A stretch of DNA of 52,628 bases from an uncultured Tissierellia bacterium (GTDB taxonomy: Bacteria; Bacillota; Clostridia; Tissierellales; Peptoniphilaceae): assembly GCA_937923265.1 (NCBI GenBank), contig CALAJY010000017.1, forward strand, positions 1 to 52,628, given 5' to 3'. Made by a program: the position numbers and the translations under genes. Within the stretch, counting starts at the first letter, position 1; each line of letters opens with the position of its first letter. Shown here piece after piece: positions 8,037-16,315 of the stretch. The notes beneath the pieces were generated by a model. The model saw only the letters and a list, made by a program, of their open reading frames with translations. It made no database searches and was not told where the DNA came from.

Positions 8037-9833
8037 ATGAAATGGTTTTTGATGAATCGGGGACAAGAGGCAAAAAAAATCTATGAAAAAACGGGCTGGC
8101 ACCCCCTTCTCTGTCTCCTCTTAGCGAATCGGGACATCGCAGAGAATGACTGGAACTCCTACTTTCACCCTTCCATAGAGGCCCTTCCCGATCCCTTCCT
8201 CTTTCAGCAGATGGAAGGCGTGGTGAGCTACCTTTCGGACTGCCTGCAGGGAGGAATTCCGATTCGGGTGGTGGGAGACTATGACCAGGATGGGGTAGCT
8301 GCTACCACGATTCTTGTGAAGGGACTTCGCTATTTTGCAAAAAAATTGGGGGTGGATCCCTTCCACGCGGTCAGCTATGCCATCCCCGATCGAATGGCGG
8401 ACGGCTATGGCTTGAATTGCCGCCTCGTGGACCAGGCACTCGAGGAAGGATGTGGACTGATCATCACCTGCGACAATGGGATCGCTGCCTTTGAGGCGTT
8501 AGAATACGCCGGTCAACAGGGGATACCCGTGATCGTCACGGACCATCATCAAATGGTCAAAGAGGGGGATGTGGAGAAGCTTCCTCCCTGCGAGCTCTTT
8601 TTAAATCCCCATGCGGAGGGATCGGGTTACCCCTTTGCGGACCTCTGTGGGGCAGGGGTCGCCTTTAAGGTGATTTCCGCGCTTGCGATGTATTTTCGGG
8701 ATTCTGAGGCCCCTCTCTTGGACCTGCTCCAATTCGCAGCTCTGGGTACCATCTGTGATGTTGTGCCACTGACGGGAGAGAATCGGATGATCGTGAGCCT
8801 GGGGTTGCGGGAACTCAATCGGACCCAAAATCCCGGCTTACAGGCCCTTTTGGAGGTCAATCACTGGGACCGAGAGGTCACCGTTTATACCGCAGGCTTC
8901 GTGATTGGCCCCTGCATCAATGCCTCCGGCCGTCTCTTTACCGCCAACTTGGGAGTGGAGCTCTTTTTGGAAGAGAATCCGGAGACCCTTCAGGAGTATG
9001 GCCGGGAGCTCTATCGCCTGAATGAGGAACGAAAGGCAATGACAAGACAGGGCGTTGAGGACGCGGAGAATGCGATCACCGCATGGGAGAAGCTTCCTCC
9101 CCTCCTCATGCTCTATCTCCCGGAGGTTCATGAGTCGATCTGCGGGCTAATTGCCGGACGCCTGAAACAGCGCTATTTTCGTCCTTCCCTTGTCTTTACC
9201 GATGCAGCGCAAGAAGGCGATGAGTCGGAAAGGCCGGCCCTCATGAAAGGCTCCGGGCGGAGCATTCCTGCCTATAACATGTTCCAAAAATTGAATGTCC
9301 ACCGTGAGGAATATGAATCCTTTGGCGGTCATGCCATGGCCTGTGGGATGACCCTGGCCAAGGAAAAATTTGAGCCGATTCGGCAGCAGTTGGTGGAGGA
9401 AGCGAAGTTAAACGCAGAGGATTTGATGCCGACACTCACGATTGACGCGAAGGTGTCCCTTCCTCAGATTGACCGGGCAGTGATGAAACTGGTTGAGGGT
9501 TTGGCTCCCTATGGGCAAAGCAATCCCAAGCCGCTGTTTGCGGCTCTCGGCTGCAATTTGCTTTCCGCCCGGCTCGTGGGTGCGAACCGAACGGTGCTGC
9601 AGATGATGGTGGAGCAAAACGGGGCTCGCTATCAAGCGGTCTATTTCGGCTGGGACCAAAAACTGGGGGAGTGGGAGGACCGCGGAGAAGAGGAGCTCCT
9701 CTCTCGCTTTTTCTCTCCCGATGGCGGGGGAATCAAGCTGGATCTGGCCTATTTCCCCGAGTGGAATGAATTTCGCGGAAACCGCCGGATTCAATTGAAG
9801 CTGGAGGATTTCCGACCGTCTTCCTCGCTTTAA
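8037..9833 (+). CDS. recJ: Single-strand-specific exonuclease RecJ
   Basis: RecJ is the 5'-to-3' single-strand DNA exonuclease of recombination and mismatch repair. The 598-residue protein carries the DHH phosphoesterase motifs: VVGDYDQDGVAATTIL (motif I), CDNGIAA, the DHH signature VTDHHQM, then GAGVAFK and GTICDVVPL. The DHHA1 part includes SGRSIPAYN and SFGGHAMACG, and an OB-like C-terminal domain follows. Motif I reads DQDG where many homologues have DVDG; the metal-binding acids are kept. The start is an ATG after AAGG. Confidence 0.94.
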   Translation: MKWFLMNRGQEAKKIYEKTGWHPLLCLLLANRDIAENDWNSYFHPSIEALPDPFLFQQMEGVVSYLSDCLQGGIPIRVVGDYDQDGVAATTILVKGLRYFAKKLGVDPFHAVSYAIPDRMADGYGLNCRLVDQALEEGCGLIITCDNGIAAFEALEYAGQQGIPVIVTDHHQMVKEGDVEKLPPCELFLNPHAEGSGYPFADLCGAGVAFKVISALAMYFRDSEAPLLDLLQFAALGTICDVVPLTGENRMIVSLGLRELNRTQNPGLQALLEVNHWDREVTVYTAGFVIGPCINASGRLFTANLGVELFLEENPETLQEYGRELYRLNEERKAMTRQGVEDAENAITAWEKLPPLLMLYLPEVHESICGLIAGRLKQRYFRPSLVFTDAAQEGDESERPALMKGSGRSIPAYNMFQKLNVHREEYESFGGHAMACGMTLAKEKFEPIRQQLVEEAKLNAEDLMPTLTIDAKVSLPQIDRAVMKLVEGLAPYGQSNPKPLFAALGCNLLSARLVGANRTVLQMMVEQNGARYQAVYFGWDQKLGEWEDRGEEELLSRFFSPDGGGIKLDLAYFPEWNEFRGNRRIQLKLEDFRPSSSL

Positions 9834-9849
9834 AGACGAGGGTATTTCA

Positions 9850-9858
9850 TGGTATAAT
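9850..9858 (+). promoter_or_regulatory. Extended -10 promoter of the rel gene
   Basis: TGG followed by TATAAT (9853-9858) is a perfect extended -10 element, 35 bases before the start codon. A weak TTTAAA at 9829-9834 lies 18 bases upstream, overlapping the end of recJ. Confidence 0.65.
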
Positions 9859-9892
9859 TAATAACTATTTCTTTAGAAAGAGGGGAGCGAAT

Positions 9893-12073
9893 ATGGACAT
9901 CAAAGATTTGATCCAAGAAGTAGAATCTTATAATCCATCGGCAGACTTTGCCCTGATTCGCTCTGCCTATGAATATGCGGCCAAGGCACACGAGGGACAA
10001 TTCCGAAATTCCGGAGAACCCTACATCATCCACCCCTTACATGTGGCAATGATCCTGGCCAAGCTGCACATGGATGATCCGACAATCTGTGCGGGTCTTC
10101 TTCACGATGTCCTGGAAGACACCGAAATCAGCGAAGAGCAGATGAAAGCGGATTTTGGGGAAGAGATCACGCGATTGGTCGATGGGGTTACCAAGCTCAA
10201 GCAGTTGCAGAGCAAGTCCAAAGTGGAAAATCAAGTGGATAATTACCGAAAGATGGTCATGGCCATGGCCAGCGACATCCGGGTCATCATCGTGAAATTA
10301 GCGGATCGGCTCCATAATTTGCGAACCTTGGACTACAAGGATCGGGCGAAGCAGATTGAAAAGGCAACGGAAACCATTGAGATTTACGTTCCGATTGCTC
10401 ATCGGCTGGGAATTTCAACGATCAAGAGTGAACTCGAGGACCTCTGCCTGAAGTTTTTGGATCCGCAAGCCTACTACGAGATTGCGGAGCTGATCCATCA
10501 GAAGCTATCGGAACGCCAGGAGTACATCAACCAGATCATGAAGCAATTGGATGAAAAGCTTGCACAGCTTTCCATGCATTATGAAATCACGGGGCGGCCC
10601 AAATCGCTTTACTCAATCTATAAAAAGATGTACCAACAGGATAAGACCTTCGATCAGATCTTTGACCTTACCGCGATTCGCGTCTTGGTGGATACCGTAA
10701 AGGATTGCTATTCCGTTTTAGGAATTGTGCACACCATGTGGAAGCCCATTCCCAAGCGGTTTAAAGATTATATTGCCATGCCCAAGCCCAATATGTACCA
10801 GTCTCTTCACTCTACCGTGATCGGACCGAAAGGGGAGACCTTTGAGGTACAGATTCGGACCTATGAAATGCATCGAACGGCAGAATATGGCATCGCAGCC
10901 CACTGGCGGTACAAAGAGGGGGGCGGATCCAGCACGGATTTTGATAAAAAGCTGACCTGGGTACGCCAACTCATGGAGTGGCAGAAGGCGACCACGGATT
11001 CCATGGAGTTCCTGGAAACCATGAAAGGAGATTTTTTCTCCGATGAGGTCTATGTCTTCTCTCCCCGAGGCGATGTGGTGGAATTACCCAAAGATTCTAC
11101 CCCGGTAGACTTTGCCTACCACATCCATTCCGAAATCGGAAACTGTTGTGTGGGGGCAAAGGTAGACGGCCGCCTGGTTCCCCTGGACTATAAGCTGGAA
11201 AATGGAAATATTGTTGAGATCCTAACGTCAAAGAATTCCGCCGGGCCTTCCCTGGACTGGCTGAAGTTCACAAAGAGCAATGCGGCAAAGAGCAAGATCA
11301 AACAGTTCTATAAGCATGCGAATCGAGACAAAAATATAGAACTGGGACAAGAACTCATCGAAAGGGACCTCCGCAAGGATGGATATCGGGCCCATGAACT
11401 CATGACCCGGGACGCCTTGGAGAGCCTCATTGCTCGCATGAGCTTCAGCTCCATTGAGGATCTTTATGCGGCCGTTGGCTTTGGATCCCAATCGGTATCG
11501 GGGATCAGCTCTCGATTAAAGGATTACTATCGGGAGGAGATGGAAGAGAAGGAGCGGGAACGCCTCGAACGAGAGGGACAGAGCGGACAGAAGATTTCGG
11601 AGAAACAGACCCGCCATATCAGCGATGATGCGGTTCGTATCAAGGGGGAGGATCTCTCTAACCTGCAGGTCAAATTCGCTCAATGTTGCTCTCCCGTACC
11701 CGGTGATCCCATCATCGGCTTTATCACGAAGGGACGCGGCATCTCCATTCACCGCAAAGATTGCATAAACATTAAAAACACAAAGACCCCAGAGCGGTTG
11801 ATTCCCGTGGAATGGGAAAACACCGGGAACTCCGTATTTTATGTGACCATACAGATCGTGTCCCTAAATCGAACGGGATATTTAGCCAACTTGGCGGAGA
11901 TGCTTGCAAAGCTAAACATGAACATTGCAAGTTTAAGTGCCCAGCCCAACGATGATCACACCTCTCGAATTCAGCTGACGGTGAGTGTCAATGACAACCA
12001 GGAAATTGAGAATCTTATGAACCGAATCCGCCGTCTCCATGAGACGATTGATGTGTATCGCGTTCGAAGCTAA
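9893..12073 (+). CDS. rel: Bifunctional (p)ppGpp synthetase/hydrolase (Rel)
   Basis: This 726-residue protein is the long RelA/SpoT homologue that makes and degrades (p)ppGpp in the stringent response. The HD hydrolase domain is intact (HPLHVAMIL, LLHDVLEDT and DRLHNLRTL), so it should be bifunctional. The synthetase domain has GRPKSLYSIYKKM, FDLTAIRVLVD and the RFKDYIA motif typical of Gram-positive Rel. The TGS domain follows (VYVFSPRGDVVELP), then a zinc-finger-like region (FAQCCSPVPGDPIIG) and a C-terminal ACT domain (NRTGYLANLAEML). Its stop overlaps the next start (TAATG). The neighbours are recJ upstream and the hydrolase and aspS downstream. Confidence 0.96.
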   Translation: MDIKDLIQEVESYNPSADFALIRSAYEYAAKAHEGQFRNSGEPYIIHPLHVAMILAKLHMDDPTICAGLLHDVLEDTEISEEQMKADFGEEITRLVDGVTKLKQLQSKSKVENQVDNYRKMVMAMASDIRVIIVKLADRLHNLRTLDYKDRAKQIEKATETIEIYVPIAHRLGISTIKSELEDLCLKFLDPQAYYEIAELIHQKLSERQEYINQIMKQLDEKLAQLSMHYEITGRPKSLYSIYKKMYQQDKTFDQIFDLTAIRVLVDTVKDCYSVLGIVHTMWKPIPKRFKDYIAMPKPNMYQSLHSTVIGPKGETFEVQIRTYEMHRTAEYGIAAHWRYKEGGGSSTDFDKKLTWVRQLMEWQKATTDSMEFLETMKGDFFSDEVYVFSPRGDVVELPKDSTPVDFAYHIHSEIGNCCVGAKVDGRLVPLDYKLENGNIVEILTSKNSAGPSLDWLKFTKSNAAKSKIKQFYKHANRDKNIELGQELIERDLRKDGYRAHELMTRDALESLIARMSFSSIEDLYAAVGFGSQSVSGISSRLKDYYREEMEEKERERLEREGQSGQKISEKQTRHISDDAVRIKGEDLSNLQVKFAQCCSPVPGDPIIGFITKGRGISIHRKDCINIKNTKTPERLIPVEWENTGNSVFYVTIQIVSLNRTGYLANLAEMLAKLNMNIASLSAQPNDDHTSRIQLTVSVNDNQEIENLMNRIRRLHETIDVYRVRS

Positions 12074-12714
12074 TGGAGGAGATTTTGAAAGAATTGAAGC
12101 AAGAAAAATTTTCAACAATTTATGGAGCAGAGAACATCTATCTGGTTTATGATGAAGATACGCGGCGGGGAGTCCTGATCGATCCGGGGGATGACCTGGC
12201 TGCCTTGCGGGAGTTTTTACAGGAACAGGACATCCACGTGGAAGCGATCCTTCTCACTCATGGACACGGGGACCATATCTATGGGGTCTTGCCCTTGGCC
12301 CATGCGACAGGGGCAAAGATCATTGCCGCGGAAGCGGAAAAGGACCTGCTCTTGGATCCTGCCAAGAACCTGTCTCCGGATATCATCGGGCGGTCTCTCT
12401 CCATCACCTGCAATTCTTATGTGCAGGATGGCGATCGGATTGCTCCCTTTGATATTGAAGTGATCGCTTGTCCGGGCCATACTCCCGGCGGGGTGAGTTA
12501 CCGGATCGGAGATTCCATTTATTGCGGAGACACCGTCTTCCGCGGCTCGGTGGGCCGTTGGGATCTTCCGGGAGGAGATGTTCGAGCCTTGCGTCGATCG
12601 GTAAAAAATCTGCTAGCCAATGACCCCGATATCACGCTCTATCCGGGTCATGGTCAGGCAACCACCATTGGTGAAGAAAGAATGATAAATTCTTTTTATA
12701 GAGATGAGAACTAA
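12073..12714 (+). CDS. Metallo-beta-lactamase-fold hydrolase (glyoxalase II-like)
   Basis: The 213-residue protein has the full metal-binding set of the superfamily: THGHGDHIYG (the HxHxDH motif, about residues 59-68), a later histidine in CPGHTPGG, the bridging Asp in YCGDTVFRGSVGR, and a final histidine in YPGHGQAT. This pattern is that of glyoxalase II-like thioesterases. The substrate is unknown. A gene of this type sits between rel and the aminoacyl-tRNA synthetases in many Bacillota. It overlaps the rel stop by one base. Confidence 0.85.
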   Translation: MEEILKELKQEKFSTIYGAENIYLVYDEDTRRGVLIDPGDDLAALREFLQEQDIHVEAILLTHGHGDHIYGVLPLAHATGAKIIAAEAEKDLLLDPAKNLSPDIIGRSLSITCNSYVQDGDRIAPFDIEVIACPGHTPGGVSYRIGDSIYCGDTVFRGSVGRWDLPGGDVRALRRSVKNLLANDPDITLYPGHGQATTIGEERMINSFYRDEN

Positions 12715-12725
12715 GGGAGGATGGA

Positions 12726-14498
12726 ATGGAAACGCTAAAAGGGTTACAACGAACCATGTATTGCGGGCAACTCCGCAAGGAGCATATCGGGCAGACCGTG
12801 ACGTTAATGGGCTGGGTCCAGAAGACGAGAGAACTTGGGGCACTGACCTTTATCGACCTGCGGGACCGAGAGGGAATCGCCCAGGTGGTTTGCAATCAGA
12901 GTAAAGAGGAAGAGGTCTACAACAAGGCGAAATCCGTGCACCAGGAATATGTCCTGGCCATCACCGGTCAGGTGGTGGAACGGTCCTCCAAAAACCCCGA
13001 GTTGGCAACCGGCGATGTCGAGGTTCTCTGTCAGGAGCTTCGCATTTTGAACGAAGCCAAAACACCACCCATTTACATCAAGGATGATGATACGGTGAAA
13101 GAGGAGATGCGGCTGAAATATCGCTACCTCGATCTCCGGAAACCGGGAATGCAGAAGATGCTCAAAGATCGGGCACAGATCATCCGCTCCTTCCGTGAGT
13201 TCTTATACAAAGAAGGATTTATTGAGGTGGAGACCCCCGTATTGGGAAAGCCGACCCCGGAGGGGGCCCGGGACTATCTCGTTCCGTCCCGGATCAATCC
13301 CCACCAATTTTATGCGCTGCCCCAGAGTCCGCAGTTGATGAAACAGCTTCTCATGGTCGGGGGAACCGACCGGTACTACCAAATTGCGCGCTGTTTCCGC
13401 GATGAGGATCTGCGGGCCAATCGGCAACCGGAGTTCACGCAGGTGGACATTGAGATGTCCTTCGTGGACATGGATGATGTCATCGATATCAATGAACGCC
13501 TCATCTGTCACGTCTTTAAGGAATATCGCGGCATTGAATTACAGCGTCCGTTCCCTCGCATCAGCTATGCAGAGGCCATCGCAAAATATGGATCGGATAA
13601 GCCGGACCTGCGCTATGGCTATGAAATCCATTCCCTTAAGGGACTTTCGGCGAAGACGGAGTTCTCCCTTTTTCGGACGGCGGAAGAGGAAGAAAAATCT
13701 ATTTTGGCGATCAACTTCAACGGGCTGGCAAGCAGCTACACCCGCAAGAAATTGGATAAGCTCACCAGCTATGTGAAAGGAATTGGGGGATCCGGCCTTC
13801 TTTGGGTAAAAAAAGAGGAAGGGAAGTTAAACAGTTCCTTTAATAAGTTTTTGACTCCGGAGCTGGGGGAACTTTTGGAGCAGGAGATGGGAATGGAGGA
13901 CTCGGATCTCGTTCTCATCATGGTGGGCGATGCCAAGGAAACGCCCGAGTTGATGGGCATGCTTCGCGTAACCATGGCCAAGGAGAACTTGGAGTTTGAT
14001 CCCAACGACTTTGCGATCACCTGGGTTGTGGATTTCCCCATGTTTGAATACTCCAAAGAAGAAGGACGCTATGTGGCGATGCACCATCCCTTCACGGCGC
14101 CTTTGGATGAGGACCTGGAGATTTTGGAATCCGATCCCGAATCCGTGCGTGCGAAAGCCTACGATATCGTGATCAACGGAGATGAGCGTGGAGGCGGATC
14201 CATTCGTATCAACGACTCCAAGCTGCAAGAGCGTATTTTCCGTTTGCTTCAGCTCTCCCAAGAGGACATTGAGGAACGGTTTGGCTTCTTCACACGGGCC
14301 CTTCAGTATGGGACCCCTCCCCATGGGGGAATCGCCTATGGGCTGGATCGCTTCCTGATGATGCTCATGGAAAAAGAGAATATCAAAGAAGTGATTGCCT
14401 TCCCGAAGACGCAATCTGCCACCGATCTTCTCACGGAGGCGCCTTGCGGGGTAACGGAACAGCAATTAGAAGAATTACACATTCAATTAGACCGATAG
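12726..14498 (+). CDS. aspS: Aspartyl-tRNA synthetase
   Basis: This class II synthetase charges tRNA-Asp. The 590-residue length is the long bacterial type: an N-terminal OB anticodon-binding domain (GWVQKTRELGALTFIDLRD), the catalytic core with motif 2 (IARCFRDEDLRANRQPEFTQ), the bacterial GAD insertion and motif 3 (GGIAYGLDRFLMML). The start follows AGGGAGG. In many relatives hisS sits just before aspS; here it is absent and aspS directly follows the hydrolase gene. Whether the enzyme also charges tRNA-Asn cannot be decided from sequence alone. Confidence 0.96.
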   Translation: METLKGLQRTMYCGQLRKEHIGQTVTLMGWVQKTRELGALTFIDLRDREGIAQVVCNQSKEEEVYNKAKSVHQEYVLAITGQVVERSSKNPELATGDVEVLCQELRILNEAKTPPIYIKDDDTVKEEMRLKYRYLDLRKPGMQKMLKDRAQIIRSFREFLYKEGFIEVETPVLGKPTPEGARDYLVPSRINPHQFYALPQSPQLMKQLLMVGGTDRYYQIARCFRDEDLRANRQPEFTQVDIEMSFVDMDDVIDINERLICHVFKEYRGIELQRPFPRISYAEAIAKYGSDKPDLRYGYEIHSLKGLSAKTEFSLFRTAEEEEKSILAINFNGLASSYTRKKLDKLTSYVKGIGGSGLLWVKKEEGKLNSSFNKFLTPELGELLEQEMGMEDSDLVLIMVGDAKETPELMGMLRVTMAKENLEFDPNDFAITWVVDFPMFEYSKEEGRYVAMHHPFTAPLDEDLEILESDPESVRAKAYDIVINGDERGGGSIRINDSKLQERIFRLLQLSQEDIEERFGFFTRALQYGTPPHGGIAYGLDRFLMMLMEKENIKEVIAFPKTQSATDLLTEAPCGVTEQQLEELHIQLDR

Positions 14499-14500
14499 GT

Positions 14501-14522
14501 CCCTTCGGCAACTTTCGAAGGG
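14501..14522 (+). other. Small hairpin after aspS
   Basis: CCCTTCG (14501-14507) pairs with CGAAGGG (14516-14522) across an 8-base loop. No T tract follows, so it is not a classical terminator. It may be an mRNA processing or stability element. Confidence 0.3.
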
Positions 14523-14550
14523 ATTCGGTTTGACAAGAAAGGAAGTTGCC

Positions 14551-15018
14551 ATGAAGAATCAAGCAATGGTTATTGAAACGAAAGGTGAGGAATGCCAGGT
14601 CATGGTATTCCGCACCGAGGCTTGCGGATCTTGCGATTCTTGCAATTCGTGCCATTCCACGCCAGCACAATATTGGATAAAAAATGAAAAAAATGCCAAA
14701 GAGGGAGATCTGGTCACCATCGATTTTGAGACCCGAAGCTTTCTCACAAGCATAGCAAAACTATACCTGATGCCCCTATTTTTGTTTATCGGCGGAGTGC
14801 TTTTGACAGGGGTGCTGCTGAGTCGGCTTGGTCATCCCAGCGAATTGTTAAGCTTTGGCGGGGGACTTCTTGGCTTGGGAGTTTCCATGTTACTTTCTCG
14901 GTTCATGGATCGTCATTTTGACCGTTCCACGATTCACATGATCTCCATCGATTCCGTGGAAAGTGTACTGGATTGCTGCAGTCCGCAGGGAGGAAAGTAT
15001 GGCACGACCCATTGTTAG
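14551..15018 (+). CDS. RseC/MucC-family membrane protein
   Basis: The 155-residue protein resembles the RseC family: an N-terminal small domain with a cysteine cluster (C25, C28, C31 and C34 in CGSCDSCNSC), two membrane helices (about residues 73-94 and 99-118) and a short C-terminal tail. Such proteins are found with redox or electron-transport complexes, and the cysteine cluster suggests metal or redox chemistry. The ATG at 14551 is chosen over an in-frame upstream TTG because AAAGGAAG lies just before it. The 3' end overlaps der by 20 bases. The exact role here is unknown, since no rnf or sigma-factor gene is nearby. Confidence 0.75.
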   Translation: MKNQAMVIETKGEECQVMVFRTEACGSCDSCNSCHSTPAQYWIKNEKNAKEGDLVTIDFETRSFLTSIAKLYLMPLFLFIGGVLLTGVLLSRLGHPSELLSFGGGLLGLGVSMLLSRFMDRHFDRSTIHMISIDSVESVLDCCSPQGGKYGTTHC

Positions 15019-16315
15019 TATCATAGGCCGACCGAATGTTGGGAAATCGACTCTTTTTAATAAACTTGTTGGCCAAAGAATTTCCATCACCGAGGACACC
15101 CCGGGGGTGACGCGGGATCGACTCTATCGCGAGGTGGAATGGCAAAATCATTTTTTCATGCTCATGGACACGGGAGGCTTGGAATTCGATTCGGAGGATG
15201 AGATCACAAAGCAGATTGAGTTACAGGTGGAAGTAGCCTTCGACAGCGCGGATCTGATCCTCTTCCTCGTGGATGGGAGACAGGGGATCACGGCTCTGGA
15301 TCGACAGGTCGCGGAGCGGATTCGCCGCTCCGGCAAGCCGGTCCTCCTGGTAGTGAACAAGGTCGATACCCACACGATTCCCCCCGAAATCTACGAGTTC
15401 TACGAATTGGGCTTTGATGAGCTCTCCATCATCTCCGCGGAACAGGGCTATGGCCTGGGGGATCTTCTGGACACCATTTTTGATCATCTACCCCCGGATG
15501 CGAATGTGGCCTGGGAAGAAGAGGCACTGAAAATCTGCCTCATTGGCAAGCCCAACGTGGGAAAGTCGTCTCTAGTGAATCATCTCCTGGGAGAGGAGCG
15601 GATGATTGTCAGCAATATTCCCGGCACCACCCGCGATTCCATCGACAGCTACTATGAGAGAGACGGTCAGAAGTACATGATCATCGACACCGCGGGTCTG
15701 CGGCGGCAACGGAGCATCGATAGCCGTATTGAGAAATATTCCGTCCTTCGGACTTATGCGGCGATTGACCGGTCCGATCTGTGTCTGCTTCTCATCGATG
15801 CCACAGAGGGCGTGAGTGAACAGGACACGAAGATTGCCGGCTATGCCCATGAACAGGGGAAGGCGGCGATCATTGTCATCAATAAATGGGACCTCATCGA
15901 AAAAGACACGAACACCCAAAGAGATTATGGGAGAGAGGTTCGTAAGGTGTTGAGCTTTATGGACTATGCTCCCATGGTCTTTTATTCGGTAAAGACGGGT
16001 TACCACGAGAGGGATCTCTTTCAGGAGATCAACCATGTTGATGAAAACTATAGTCGTCGAATCTCCACCGGCATGATCAATCAGATCTTGCGGGAGGCCA
16101 CGCAGCTGAATCCGCCACCGACGGATAAGGGACGGAGACTCAAGATTCTCTACGCCTCTCAGGTCACCGCAAGACCACCCAAGATCATTTTCTACGCAAA
16201 TGATAAAGACCTGTTCCACTTCTCCTATTTGCGGTATTTGGAGAATCGGATTCGAAACTCCTTTGATTTCACGGGAGTACCTCTCACACTGGAAGTACGG
16301 GAAAGGCAAGGATGA
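14999..16315 (+). CDS. der: Ribosome biogenesis GTPase Der (EngA)
   Basis: Der has two tandem GTPase domains and helps assemble the 50S subunit. The 438-residue protein shows G1 twice (GRPNVGKST and GKPNVGKSS), DTGG and DTAG switch motifs, NKVD and NKWD specificity motifs, and a C-terminal KH-like domain (YASQVTARPPKIIFYAND). The ATG at 14999 gives the family-typical start MARPIVSIIGRPNVG and follows AGGGAGG; in-frame codons upstream add 12 non-conserved residues. It overlaps the RseC-like gene upstream and the plsY fusion downstream (ATGA). Confidence 0.97.
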   Translation: MARPIVSIIGRPNVGKSTLFNKLVGQRISITEDTPGVTRDRLYREVEWQNHFFMLMDTGGLEFDSEDEITKQIELQVEVAFDSADLILFLVDGRQGITALDRQVAERIRRSGKPVLLVVNKVDTHTIPPEIYEFYELGFDELSIISAEQGYGLGDLLDTIFDHLPPDANVAWEEEALKICLIGKPNVGKSSLVNHLLGEERMIVSNIPGTTRDSIDSYYERDGQKYMIIDTAGLRRQRSIDSRIEKYSVLRTYAAIDRSDLCLLLIDATEGVSEQDTKIAGYAHEQGKAAIIVINKWDLIEKDTNTQRDYGREVRKVLSFMDYAPMVFYSVKTGYHERDLFQEINHVDENYSRRISTGMINQILREATQLNPPPTDKGRRLKILYASQVTARPPKIIFYANDKDLFHFSYLRYLENRIRNSFDFTGVPLTLEVRERQG

